From Phoronis australis (taxonomy: Eukaryota > Phoronida > Phoronidae): a stretch of DNA of 51,741 nt. The notes under the pieces are model-generated. The model ran no database searches, was not told where the DNA came from, and saw nothing but the letters and a program-made list of their open reading frames with translations. This document shows, in pieces, positions 1 to 11,039 of the stretch. Position numbers and translations under genes: made by a program. The stretch covers positions 1,752,851-1,804,591 of the forward strand of contig NMRA01000019.1 of assembly GCA_002633005.1 (NCBI GenBank). Direction: 5' to 3'. Position 1 is the stretch's first letter; the number at the start of each line of letters is the position of its first letter.

Positions 1-189
1 GGGTCATTGGCAGCGGCTCGTGAAAGTTTTTCCGTGACAACGACAGCACACTCGCAGTCAGCTGTTTCAGATAATATTCTTACGCGACTTCCTGTATTTA
101 ACCACCAGTCTTTAGCCAGCGCAGATACAGATTCTTATGGGTAAGTCTTATGGGAATGTCACTCAGCGACGTAATATGATTATGAAATA

Positions 190-450
190 TGTAAAAGGTG
201 CTTCTAATGCCGCAGGTCGTGAGTCCAGGGGATTGTGAGTCGTGGGGTTTTGGGGTCCTGGGTCGCGTGGGTCGTAGGTCAACGGGGTAGAGAGATGTGG
301 GAGTCCAGGGAGGTTATGAAATTTGTAAAAAGCACAAACATACCTCTAATGCCCCAGGTCGTGGGATTCTGGGTCGTGGGTCATGGGTTTGTGCGTTGGT
401 TCGAGGACGTCGTGGATCGAAGTGGTCGTGGGATGTGTGGGTGGAGGGAG
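190..450. repeat. degenerate GTCGTGGG-type simple repeat
   Basis: The plus strand is a run of loosely repeated words such as GGTCGTGGG, GTGAGTCCAGGG and GGTCGTAGG. Two longer sub-blocks share the start 'tctaatgccgcaggtcgtg' / 'tctaatgccccaggtcgtg'. The same word in the other orientation (CCCACGACCC) occurs at 17590-17720 and 37215-37320. An open frame across this block is a by-product of the repeat and shows no protein family. Confidence 0.6.
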
Positions 451-1370
451 TTTAAGAAAAACCCACTATTTACTGCTTGTACTAATTCACATAACAACTT
501 TTGGCTAATATCTACCAGTTTCACACTGGGGAAGGAAGCAGTCAACATCAGTTTCCGAAAACGTTTGCCGTCTAAGCTAAATATCCCGGATTATTAGTAG
601 AGATTAGAACAGTAATCTCATCACGAAATCCTGATGAAACTATTCAATCTGTAGAATGTTTCGTACTTCAATATAAGTATAAATGCTGTTTCCGTATCAC
701 ACAAACAGTAAATATACTTGAATGACTCGTCTTCTTATCATACACTCAACTATCATTGTAGAAGGTGACTAAGAAACTGGTTAGTAAGAAGAATTGTTTT
801 ATCGTATATTTCAGAACCTTTTGCAAACTAAACCAGTCTCTTTATTCTGAAAATGCATTTGATTGTAAAATTATGAACTAACATTTAAGTATATGTGTTT
901 ATTTAGCACTACGCATCCACGTTGACACCTATCAAGTTAATACAATTCCTTACCCGCAGGATGGCATCGTAACTACGCTGACAATGAACTGGCAAAAACA
1001 GTACTGCAAAAATTGCTTGTAAGCGAGACACCAAGCCATGACATGAGAAATTTCAATGGAGGAAAACGATTTTCAAAGTGCTTGGCGAATTTTGAAGTAT
1101 TTTGAGTTCATAGCCCAGGAATCAGGACGGCCATATTACCGCCATGCCTGGGTAGACCCGTTAACTTGATGAGAAAGTGTACAGTGAGTGTAAGTGCCAA
1201 GTGTGGATTCTCCTCACCACAATTACACCCAGCACCTACAAAACATGTGACACGTAGCACTACACTGGCTCTGTGAATTGCAATGCCTGCCCAGGCTTGA
1301 ACCAAAGAGACATTCAATATACTAACTTAATTCACCCCGAGTCAGCTAACTCTATCAATCTGTGATTTAG

Positions 1371-1480
1371 CTATCGTAACTCCTATCATTGTTGGAAACG
1401 TTTACACTGCGGCACCACTCACTTACTTGGGCACCGGTCTATTATCTCCCGACATCACTGAGTTTGCTACCATTTCCAAG
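1371..1480 (+). other. candidate internal exon, unknown protein
   Basis: A 110-bp open segment lies between an acceptor (…tgtgatttag) and a consensus donor (AAG|gtgagt). Read with two leading bases completing a codon, it gives 36 residues without a stop, including VGNVYTAAPLTYLGTG and SPDITEFATISK. It ends in phase 0. A diverged relative lies at 12300-12394, where gaps come in multiples of three but a stop has appeared and the donor GT is lost. This suits an exon and its decayed copy, but an ordinary dispersed repeat is also possible. No family was recognised. The neighbours are retroelements, so no gene context helps. Confidence 0.25.
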
Positions 1481-1808
1481 GTGAGTTTTGACAGTAGTCT
1501 AATGTTTCTGTAATCGATTATATGATCTTGTGTATTCAGACATTATATCTGAAGAACTGTAGCTATTAACTCAGTAAATTTTTTTAAGTGATATACATTT
1601 ATTGAAGGATACACAGAACATACAAAGAAATAATAACAAACCCAGAAACCGCGAAGCATTATATCTGGGTTGTAAACAATTCATAAATGAAACTTTTATA
1701 CATAGAGGTATATATAATTAATTGTATCTAAAATAAGTATTCCAATACTTTGATATGCAATTACAGATTTATAAAAAACAAAAATATGTACAGATTCATG
1801 TAGGGAAA

Positions 1809-4800
1809 TCAGATGCAACAATATTGATAAACGGTACATAAAAATTTGCTAACGTTTCCTAGGAGGAATTCGTTGAGAACGAAGTCAAGGTTAGGACTAC
1901 CATTCAGTAATAATGTAACTCTAGTAGGGATATTATTGCAAGAATTGAGAGCGTTAACAATTGATAGGTTATCATTGAGTGCACGAAAGAGTGAGTCTCT
2001 AAGGTATTCGATGAGGGGACATTTGAAGAAAATATGAGGATAAGATTGATGGTCACCACATTTACAGTTTGGAGAGACATAACTAAAGTTGTGCCTGAAC
2101 TTGTCAGAGTTGAGGAAAAGGCCACATCTTGATCTGTACAATGTATTTCGTTATCGCGGGTAAGGGAGAATTGAGTCAAGGGTGTTGAGTTATCAAAATT
2201 ATGAAAAACAGTTCTAAAATTATTTTATACTCGTAAAAGAGTTGCTTTCCTTAACAGAGACTGGAAGAGAATTCCAGTTGTTGATGCACATCATGACTGT
2301 AGATCTTCTGAATGCTTGACTGAACGACGGAGGAATTGCATATGGGGTGGAGGATCTCAAATCACTACGATGGTCTTGTCTAGTATATAGATCAAGTATT
2401 TTTTTGACAGACACGTTGTTGACATTGTTTATTACCTTGAAAGTAAATGTGGTCATGTGAAAATTGCGTGGACTAGACAGTTTGGGCCACTTGAGACTAT
2501 TCAAAACCTTAACACTATTGGATCCCCTGTAAGCTCCAGTTATGAGTAAGGCGGCTTGATATTGTAACTTCTCCAAATGTTGGAGTGCACCCGCATTGGC
2601 AGACTGATATATAATATCACAATAATCAATGTGTGGAAGTACAAAGGATTTGAACAACACTTCTAAATGTGTAGAATTCAGATGACGAGAGACAAGCTTA
2701 AGTGGGTTAATTAGTTCCTGGGTTTTTTGTACGAGCTCCCGAACGTGAGGGGTGAATGAGAGCTTTTCATCTAACAGTGTACCCAGATGTCTGTGCGACT
2801 GTTTTCTAGGAATGATGTCATCATTAAGTTTAAGGTCATAAGACGGGTCAACAAGGAAGAGAGCATTAATGGATTTGGAGAAGGTGAGGTCAACGCTTTT
2901 TTCTGGTTTAAAATTCATTCTCCATTCTTGTGACCAATAGCTTAGTTTATTTAAGTCATGTTGAAGATGCAAAGAACATTCAGGGCTGCTCCCTGCGAAG
3001 GGGTAAATAAGCGCCGTGTTATCTGCATAAAGGTACTGTATGTGCTACATGACAGGTTATCAGGAAGGTCATTAATATAAACCAAGAAGAGAAGAGGGCC
3101 CAATACGCTACCCTGCGGTACACTTGCGATTAAATCCTGGAGGGGATAAAGTTGAAAGTACGCAGTCGACACTAACACTGTATGCTCTTTCGGAGAGATA
3201 TGAGGTAAGTATGTTTAAAAGATTACCAGTAATGCCATAGGATCGAACTTTGTGAAGTAGAAGGTCGTGAGGGACACAGTCGAAAGCAGAACCTATACAT
3301 GTATCTAGAGAAATGGATCTGACACTCTCGCCCTTCTCAAAATGTAAATGAATCTAATGTACTATTTCAACAAGTTGTGCCACGGTGCTGTTCCCATGCA
3401 AAAAAACAAATTGACGATGATAGATCAAGTTGTTTTGTTTGAGAAATGTAAGAATACTTTGAGCAATGATCTTCTCTAAGATTTTGGACAGGGTGTTAAG
3501 TAAAGTTATTGGGCGATAATTTGAAATTTCAGTTTTGGAGCCTTTTTGTGAATAGGGACCATAATTCCATGTTTCCAAGAAGACGGATAAATGCATAGCT
3601 GAAGAAGTTAAACAGATTGGTCAGGGGCATCGTAATTTCGTTGGCAATCATTTTGATCATCTTGCTGGTTATTAAAGCTGTGCCATCATTCTTATTGGGG
3701 TCAATTTCATTGAGATACTTCCGGACATCAGTTTGATTAGCCGGGATATCAGACAGTTGATTGAGACAACGTTCACGAAGAAAGGGAAAGTTACTTACTT
3801 CAGTTGGTGTAATGTTGCTTTTGTTCTTGAAAAATTTGAGAAACAAATCATACTTGTAACTACTACTTGAGGCTAGGTTACCATTGTAGTTGATGCTGGA
3901 TAGGAGGATTGTTGTTGACTGCCGCGTATTTTATTGATGATGTTCCAGTATTCTTTGAATTCTTGCTTGCGCTGTTAATTTGTTGAAAAAGCTTGTGTCC
4001 GTGATCAGCTTTGGCTTGATTTACTAAAGTTTCAATCAGACGTGACTGCTCATTGTATCTGTTGTAGATTATAGTGTTGTTAGATCTTCTGAAAGAGATG
4101 TAAAGTCTGTTTTTTGTGCGGATTGCCCGTTTAACATTATTGTTGAACCACGGTTGGCTGTTGTGTTTAATTACCTTTTCAGTTGATGGGATGTTGTTTT
4201 TTAAGATTTCATAGAGAGTACTAGTGAAGAGTGAAACAGTGTCATCAATGTCGCCAATGTTCAATATGGAATCCCAGTCAGTGTTGGTGATATCCTGACG
4301 CAATTTATCGATGTCAACCTGATCATATTTCCAATTAGTTCGAGTGGGGGGTTGTTATTTAACCGGTTTTCTAAGTGTAAGAGTGGTTTCGATTGTGTGG
4401 TGATCAGAATTGCCAACAAGAGGTAGTACAGAACATGAGTCAATGATACTCAAATTGTTTGTTATACAGAGGTCAATACATGAATGAGAAACGTCGGTGA
4501 TACGGGTTGGTTCATTAATTAGTTGTATGCAGTCATTAGACAATAAAATATCAAACAATTGTACTCCGGCCGTATTGTCATGATCATCATTGTACCATGT
4601 AAAGTTTCGGGCATTGAAATCACCATTTATGATTATACTAACGCTATTGCGGTTAAGTTCCGCTAACTGGTCGGCTAGGGCTTTGAAGTAGAGTTTTCTT
4701 TCAGTTGGAGATTGAGAAGGTGAGCGATAAAACAACCCATAGTAAATTTTTCTGTGACCGAAATCAATTTCGATCCAGCAGTTGCATATCTGAGGACAAG

Positions 4801-5290
4801 TTAAGCTAGGACATAATTTAAATGAGAGTGTGTTTTTAGTGAATAAGATGATGCCACGGCCACTGTTACAGTGATAGGCTACACTGTAACCAGGAATGAT
4901 AAGTTCATTATTAAGGGCGTCTTTGGTAACATTACAAGTTTCACAAAGAGCGACAATCATATAATCGTAAGACAGAACAAAATTTTGTAGAAGTTGGAAT
5001 CTGGAGAAATTGTTGGATTTAATGCTGTTAATATTTGAAAATAAGATTTTAAAGGTAGTATTGTCTTCAGGCCCAGGATTTTCTTCTACATCGCCAGCTA
5101 AAAGGAGGCCCATGCCAATGACGATTCCGTTATCCATACAGGTGTTATGTAAACAATGGTAAGATACATCAGTAAGCTGAACCCGCATAGCGTAATATCT
5201 CATTCGATGCCGGTGAGAAGAATTGAACTGTGACCATGAAGGGGAAAACATTGTAAGACCAGAGAAACTCACACTACTCGTGGCACTCAA
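1809..5290 (-). pseudogene. LINE ORF2: APE endonuclease-reverse transcriptase, broken
   Basis: The protein is spread over several frames. 5290-4355 is the longest piece (311 codons): a leader, the 2A motif (residues 54-74), then an APE endonuclease with FSNINSIKSN, ALCETC, GRGIILFTKN, IINGDFNARNFTW and VGNSDHHTI. 4303-3878 and 3846-3529 are the linker and N-terminal RT. 3596-3354 has NYRPITLLNTLSKILEKI (RT motifs 1-2). 3178-2951 has VPQGSVLGPLLFLVYINDLP. 2972-2220 is the thumb with WRMNFKPEKS, HLGTLLDEKLSF and LPHIDYCDIIY. 2141-1809 has CKCGDHQSYPHIFFKCP, the usual C-terminal Cys/His region of CR1/L2-like ORF2. The metal-binding YADD box is YADN (codons at 3018-3029), so the copy is catalytically dead as well as frameshifted. 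The 5290 start is a TTG; the first in-frame ATG is residue 14. Confidence 0.88.
5069..5131 (-). other. 2A-like translational recoding motif
   Basis: Residues 54-74 of the ORF2 frame include MGLLLAGDVEENPGP, a full match to the 2A consensus D(V/I)ExNPGP preceded by a Leu-rich stretch. In picornaviruses and some LINEs this motif makes the ribosome skip the Gly-Pro bond. Here that would release a leader peptide of about 60-73 residues from the endonuclease-RT. The motif sits directly before the endonuclease domain, as in the 2A-bearing LINEs described from sea urchin and other invertebrates. Function in this copy is inferred only. Confidence 0.9.
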
Positions 5291-5329
5291 AGGATATTTA
5301 ACAATTAATACACCAATGCTTGTTGAAAA

Positions 5330-6720
5330 TTCAAGGGTTGTTAAATGAATAAGGTAGTCTCGACAATTACGGGAGTCATTTAAAAAAAAACAAAATTATA
5401 ACTTAGGCTCGCTTACAGGTACATAAATAGCAACTTAGTTGAAAAGTACAACATATAAAGTCAATCTTGGGAAACCAGTTAGTTCTGTTGCAAGTGAATA
5501 CAGAACATAATGATTGACCTAAAGATATGTACAGAAGGAATATGACAAAAAAGCAACGGGAAAAAGAAGGTGAAAGATAAGAGTTTGAACACTCAAATTC
5601 GCTGAAGAAAACAAAAAAGATGTATTGAAGACCTCTCACTATGGATAACTTAGCTGTAACACGTTTTATAATTGATAAAAGGCTACGAGTTCTTACCACT
5701 ATAGGCCACCCGGTAATGACTGATCAGCTCATGTGTTCGGTGGTGTCTTCTGAATTGAAGTAAACTTTCTCACCAGTTTTCACAGGGATTATTTCAACTT
5801 GAAACTCATTATAAACAAAATTATGGTGACATACAGTGCTCAGCGTGATTTTTTCACGGGCAATCTAAAACAGTAATAACTAATTAATGATATGGGGAAT
5901 CATTCTGAAATCCACAACAAAAATCATATGTAGTTGTAGATTCTGCACCTGACTGACAGAGAACAGAACAAGTGCCTAGAAATTAAAATCAATATTATGG
6001 TAAGTGAGAGGTGTCAATAACATGACCGAACAGAAATGCCAGACAAAATCAGTGACGTGTAAATTTATCCTGGCAGACAATTTGGTATGGAGTTGTCCAC
6101 AAAATCAACGTTTTGAGAAACACAACAGTCAGAAAAAAATAATAATTATATAAGGGACAGCCACAAAGGCCTGAGCTCACATATAAGAATCATTGTCTTA
6201 TGTGAATATCATGCAATGTACAATTCCGTCACACATTCAATTAAAATGTGGGAAACATGTTTGAACGACAACCAAAAATACCACATTAATGCATACTGTA
6301 GGCGGTTGCAAAGATACTATATCACATTTTTGGTAAGGGTGCAACTGGGAAACAGTAAGAGGCAATAAGCAGCAAAACCCTTGCTCCAACCATGAATGAT
6401 TTAGATGCAGATTAAGAATTCGATGCATTACCATTTCTTGTGGTCAGTATAAGGTCTTGTGATCGCTACGGACCTGTATAGAGTGCACCACCACTGATAG
6501 AGAAGTAACTTGAGCGTGATCTGGTATTACATAAGGGAGAAAACTGAATAAATATCAGTGGACAGGACAATTACCTGATCCTGTCAAGACATGGGGGTGG
6601 GGTGACTGAACGCAAACAAAGTGAGGGATGTCACCAGTGAGTAATTGGATATGAACTACTATAGGACGAGAGAGCAGAATACAATTTAAACTTCACAGTT
6701 TTGTAACACTAGAAGGTCAT
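5330..6720. other. unassigned sequence between ORF2 and ORF1-like region
   Basis: AT-rich sequence with no recognisable domain apart from the weak candidate at 5727-5863. If ORF1 and ORF2 belong to one element, this would be the inter-ORF region plus later insertions. A 98-codon minus frame at 5403-5699 is low-complexity and hydrophobic and is not supported as a gene. Confidence 0.5.
5727..5863 (-). other. possible terminal exon, unassigned
   Basis: The minus strand has an acceptor-like sequence (ttactgttttag) followed by an open stretch of 45 codons and then TGA at 5727-5729. It reads …EKITLSTV… and TGEKVYFNSEDTTEHM. The ending is weakly reminiscent of the GE-x-YxSxD stretch in Pif1/Helitron-type helicases, but this is a short and uncertain resemblance. 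It lies in the gap between the LINE ORF2 and the ORF1-like sequence, so it might also be LINE-internal noise. Confidence 0.15.
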
Positions 6721-6721
6721 T

Positions 6722-7298
6722 TTATGAGGAAACCTGCTTTATCCTGTTATCATGCAGCTGTATTGTTACGTTACCGTCATGTGTCCACGTTTTAGCGATG
6801 GGACAGGACCGCTGTTTCGTGAGATTTTCATTGATTTGGATCTGGGATGGTAAGTTCAGTTTGCGGAGTAGACTTCTATTGTGAAGGAAAGCAGCTCTGG
6901 TATTATAGGACACAAACTTACAGATGATAGGGCGATCTTTTCGCGAGTCTCTAGCTCCATGTTTACGTAGTTTGGGCCCGAGTCTGTGGAATCTGCTGAT
7001 TTGTTGGGGGTTTGCGTCCCACGTCGATCACAATGTTGTCAGTGGCTCCAGTTTTTTCATTTACAGGCTCATCGACTACATATATAACTATATTATTGCG
7101 GCGCGAGTATTGCTCTAGGTTGTCTAGATTTGCTGACAAATTGTTGACTTGCTCATTCAATCGCTGTATTTCTTTGTCTTTCTGTTTAAGGATGGACTCG
7201 TAGTAGGCCTTTATATCATCCAGCGCAGGCTGGAATAGTTGCTCATGGAGTGTTTTAATAACTTGGGGCGAAGTCAGCGCTTCTTCGAACTTTTGCAA
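6722..7298 (-). pseudogene. LINE ORF1-like coiled-coil nucleic-acid-binding protein, broken
   Basis: The first piece (7298-6963, 111 codons) has a heptad-rich coiled coil (KDKEIQRLNEQVNNLSANL) ending in NLEQYSRRNNIVIY. That is the transition from coiled coil to RNA-binding domain typical of ORF1 proteins in L1-, CR1- and Rex-like LINEs. After a frame change, 6913-6722 continues with SYNTRAAFLHNRSLLRK and GNVTIQLHDNRIKQV, resembling the C-terminal domain of the same protein class. ORF1 proteins coat LINE RNA in the ribonucleoprotein. Orientation matches the 2A LINE at 1.56-5.33 kb, so it may be its ORF1, but the gap between them leaves this open. Confidence 0.65.
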
Positions 7299-7643
7299 TG
7301 TGGCTCATTTGAGTCCGAATCACACAGGGGCGGGTCAAGCTGACGGAAGTCAAGGGTTGTTTGAGTAAGTTTTTTTGCTCTGTCATTTAAGGATGCGCTA
7401 TCTTTGCTTGCATACCTCTTTCTTGGTTCGTCATCATTCATCGTGGGTGAAGTAAAAGATAACGTAAGACTTAAATACAGAAAATTATTTGAGAAATCTT
7501 CAGCACAATTTCAAACGCACATCTGGCGGGAAACAGGTCACTCAGTAAAATTCTATTGCATCTTCTTAAAAAGAACCCCTGGAAGTAGACTTGAACCAAT
7601 CTCCTGCTAATTGGCTCATACGACTATGCACTTTCAGAACTAA

Positions 7644-8760
7644 CATCTGTCTGAGTCCCGAGGTAACACACACGGTGTTCCCCAGGGATCCATCCTGGGA
7701 CCTCTGTTGTTTTTGCTTTTTATAAATGATCTCTCTTTAGTCTGCGAAAACACGGTTGACATGTATGCAGATGATATTGCTCTTGTCTGTTGTGGCAAAC
7801 TCGCTGATCGATGTAAAGGACAGACTCCAGTCTGGTCTGGATAAGCTTGCTACTTGGTGCACTGATAATAAAATGGTAATTAATGCTGCAAAAACAAAAT
7901 GTACGAGTATTGCCTCAAAGCAACGGCATAGTAGAAATATTCTTGAGCTTATACCTTGCTACTTCCAATGTACGCTTCAAATATATTGACAGTGAAAAGT
8001 TCTTAGGTGTTACTGTAGACAAGACCCTCAGCTGATCTAGCAATATAAATAGGACTGTGTCCAAAATTAGGCAGCGCCTTGGTCCTCTCCGGCGTATATC
8101 ACCATTTCTTCCCACAGAAGGGCTTCTGCAATATTTCAGCGCTTGTGTATTCCCTCTGTTCGCTTATTGTAGTACAGTGTGGTCAGGATGCAATGCAAAA
8201 TTAGTTTCCTCTTTATTGAAGGCTCAGAAGCAGGCGGCCAGACTTGTTCTAGGTGTGCTTTTTGACACTCCGTCAACTCATATGTTTAATAAACTGGGAT
8301 GGCTCCCTGTTGACAAATATTTTATATATAGGCGTCTGTGCATGATGCATAGGTGCTTTCACGGTAATGTACCGACTTATCTATCTTTTAATCTCGTACT
8401 TTTTCGAAATAGCCACAAGATCAGGACAGGATTTTCTGCCTCAAACAATTTGGTTTTGCCCAGACACGGAATATCGTTTTATTCTAAGTCCTTCTTTATT
8501 CAGACCATCAAACAGTGGAACAATTTGCCTAATAGTCTTAAGAATGCTGACTGTTATGATAATTTCAGACACCACCTCATCAGTTACCTGTGGTCGTCAT
8601 AGATGTCCCTCCTTTTTGTCTTTCCAATATATTTACCAAAAAAAATTATTTATTTATTGATCTTTAATTCAATTTGTTTATCCAATTTGTAAATACTTTG
8701 TATTCAATGTATCTTATTGTATCTTAATTTAGTCTGTTTATCTAACTAATACACAACGTA
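7644..8760 (+). mobile_element. 5'-truncated LINE (CR1/Rex-like), 3' half of RT
   Basis: The plus strand opens with GVPQGSILGPLLFLLFINDL (from about 7674) and MYADDIALVC (7761 onwards). It shifts frame into a piece ending near 7989 (DKLATWCTDNKMVINAAKTK), then continues at 8057-8602. That last 181-codon piece has YCSTVWSGC, LLKAQKQAARLVLG, IKQWNNLPNSLKN and NFRHHLISYL, the usual thumb and C-terminal features of CR1/Rex-type RT. An in-frame stop sits just before motif B (7641-7643), so it looks like a 5'-truncated insertion. The catalytic YADD is intact, but the reading frame is broken at least twice. The 3' boundary is approximate. Confidence 0.85.
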
Positions 8761-9518
8761 CTTGTTGAATTTCAAGTGAATGTCTCAAGCTCATAGATTT
8801 AGCAAGGTCTAACTCAATATTTTGAAATTCTAAAAACCCGTGTTTTCACTCTACATAATAATTATATTTCTTCCTTTGCCACTGGACAAAGACAATAGGA
8901 ACCACAAGAACAATTGACTCTTAGAATGTTAAATAGCACCTTAATGTAACAGAGCGAATCTAAATTTGAAAAAATGCAACATTTTGTAAAATATATGGCA
9001 CCAACAGTTTTCTGCTTTCACACTGAGCATCATCACAAAAAACCAAAACTTACAACAACGTGTAAAACAACTCAAAATTAGAACTGAGATTTCGCAAAAT
9101 ATTTACTGTATTGTGAAATATGTTTTGCTGAGCGTGCAAAGTACTTGATAAATACAACGAAGAATTCCTATTCACATGCACAAAACTATAAGTGTGCCTT
9201 GACTATACTGTACTTGAAGGGTATTCATTTTTAATTTGCTCTATTTAAAAGCTATTCATTTTTTATCTTTTAAGATAATAAGTTGAAAAGTTTAAAAACT
9301 TTTGTACTGCTTGAACCTCAGTAGTTATGTTTTTAGGTCCCATTAAAAATCGTATTTCATCTCAAAGTCCATACAATGCGTCCACACACTTGACTTTTGA
9401 TGAGATGTGTTAAGTGTCATCGGGGTATAAAGAGCTGCAGCAACAAAATATTGGCTGCTAGCAAAGCAAAACCCAGGTGTGACTCTAAATCCTTAAATGC
9501 AGGCCATTCAAGTTCTAA
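8760..9518. other. unassigned AT-rich sequence
   Basis: No coding signal, repeat or RNA gene was recognised. The open frame at 9397-9696 on the plus strand overlaps the better candidate exon on the minus strand. Confidence 0.5.
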
Positions 9519-9692
9519 TCAGCACTTGAGGTCCACCCACTTTTTCGAATACAGACTTGTTACTCTCGATAATCTTTTGGCCACCACTGGAATTGAGGAC
9601 TGCCACAGTAGTGTTGGTGGTTGGCTCTCAAGAACTTTCACTCGCCATCTGAGTTTCACTTCATCATGCATATTTTCGAAGTCTTCGGTTGA
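9519..9692 (-). CDS. candidate last exon of ankyrin gene
   Basis: The minus strand shows an acceptor (aatttactttag) followed by 57 codons in phase 0 and a TGA at 9519-9521. The peptide is charged and includes STEDFENMHDEVKLRWRVKV, then KRLSRVTSLYSKKW. The phase matches the preceding ankyrin exon at 11490-11588, which also ends in phase 0. The two could therefore be joined to give an ankyrin repeat followed by a 57-residue tail. No domain was recognised. The evidence is limited to splice signal, phase and an open frame of modest length. Confidence 0.35.
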   Translation of the reverse strand, partial: STEDFENMHDEVKLRWRVKVLESQPPTLLWQSSIPVVAKRLSRVTSLYSKKWVDLKC

Positions 9693-11039
9693 CTAAAGTA
9701 AATTTGAAACTATTCTAGTTAGATGAGATCAAGTAAATTTGTAGGATTTTTCATCCATTTTTGTTCAGTAAATACAGACAAGCTTTGATTACTTAGTTAA
9801 TAAACCATAAAGAAATTTAGAATTGCATTTTGGAGAAAATAAAGACGTGATCTCACGGCTTGGAAAGTATTGAGAATTTGTAATGTCGTTGTTTCAGACT
9901 TGGCTCGCAAAATAGATTTCTAGACATATCATTTTAATTACAGAGCAACTTGTCGCGAGTTAGCACCTTTTTGCAAGACCAAAATTCACTTCTATTCTCA
10001 TCCAAGTTGATTAAACAAGTTGAGCTCAATTTTAGGGTGGAACTTTTTGAAAATACAATATTCTTTCTTCACAGGGACACAAGTTGTTTAATGCCTTAAA
10101 GAAAAAAATGACCCCCACATTAATTTTTGCAAAGACTAAACATCTATTTTCAAACCCATTAGAGAATCATAGCAATTTAGTTGATAAAAAGACTTTGAAA
10201 TCAAGGTAAGTTAGGCCTCTGTTTAAATTACAGAATTACACATACTCTAGCGCTGAAATTTAACTTACATTTGATCAGAGATGTATCATGTTTATTTCCA
10301 TTAACTACCACAGAATCACTTTAAAAAAACAACTCTCAAAACTACTTACTTAAGAATAAAATATGTTAATTAACAGTTTATCAATATAATTACAGTGTTG
10401 AAGTCAAAACCTACCAGCTCCATCTTTGCTGAACCCCAACCGTTTAAAATTCGAAATGCCTGTCAAGGGCTTGCATGGATATTTCACTTTACAGGAATGT
10501 AACCATGACAACCAATTATTAACACATGTTTGAAATAAACATTTCAAGAGGTGCAGTTTGCTGATAGCACTCCTAGACAGTTCAACATGTAGCTGAGCTA
10601 GCATAAAATAAACATTTGGAAAACCCTTAAGGCATAACAACTAGGAGTAAAATATTAGTGACTCTTCAGTTGACTATCAAATGATTTTAGACAATGTATC
10701 TGGTGGGGATGTTTTAATAGTTGGTAAGTGTAATATAGCTTTCTGTAGGTCAGTCTAACTTCTGTGTAGGAATGATCATAAAACATGCACATTTGCTTAG
10801 ATTTAGTCAAATATTTTCATGTTTTTTATAGAACGATTCCTTTTAATGATGTGTTTCTTATTCAGTTTAAATGCTCCTGACCAGCTCTCATAATGAATCA
10901 ATGACAACTTTCGTTGTTTGTATTTGCCAGTATTTTGCATTTCATTTTGTTGAACCAGGCAATTAGACACAAGTTACTCCCTGTTCAAGAGTGTCATGTA
11001 GAACCTGATCTGGTAAACTAGACCAGCTAGTTGGGATCA
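9693..11039. other. putative intron sequence
   Basis: AT-rich sequence between the two minus-strand exons. A minus frame at 10404-10640 has an acceptor at 10593 and a donor near 10414, but its phase does not fit its neighbours and no family is visible, so it is not called as an exon. Nothing else was recognised. Confidence 0.45.

Larger units (their letters stand above)
1560..5330 (-). mobile_element. CR1/L2-like LINE with 2A motif, decayed
   Basis: Non-LTR retrotransposon on the minus strand. It carries, in order, a 2A-like motif, an APE-type endonuclease, a reverse transcriptase and a C-terminal Cys/His knuckle, all in broken frames. The 3' region (1600-1680) contains a short hairpin whose stem is AACCCAGA / TCTGGGTT. 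The same hairpin ends the related fragments at 29.69 and 42.78 kb, so it is probably the conserved 3' recognition region of this family. The 5' limit is uncertain: an ORF1-like protein lies at 6722-7298 in the same orientation, but about 1.4 kb of unassigned sequence separates it from ORF2. No flanking target duplication was recognised. Confidence 0.85.

Noticed and set aside
10415-10592. Possible minus-strand exon (LHVELSRSAISKLHLLK…)
   Set aside because: Donor GTAGGT and acceptor exist, but its length leaves phase 1 while the next candidate exon is phase 0. No family is visible and the sequence is AT-rich.
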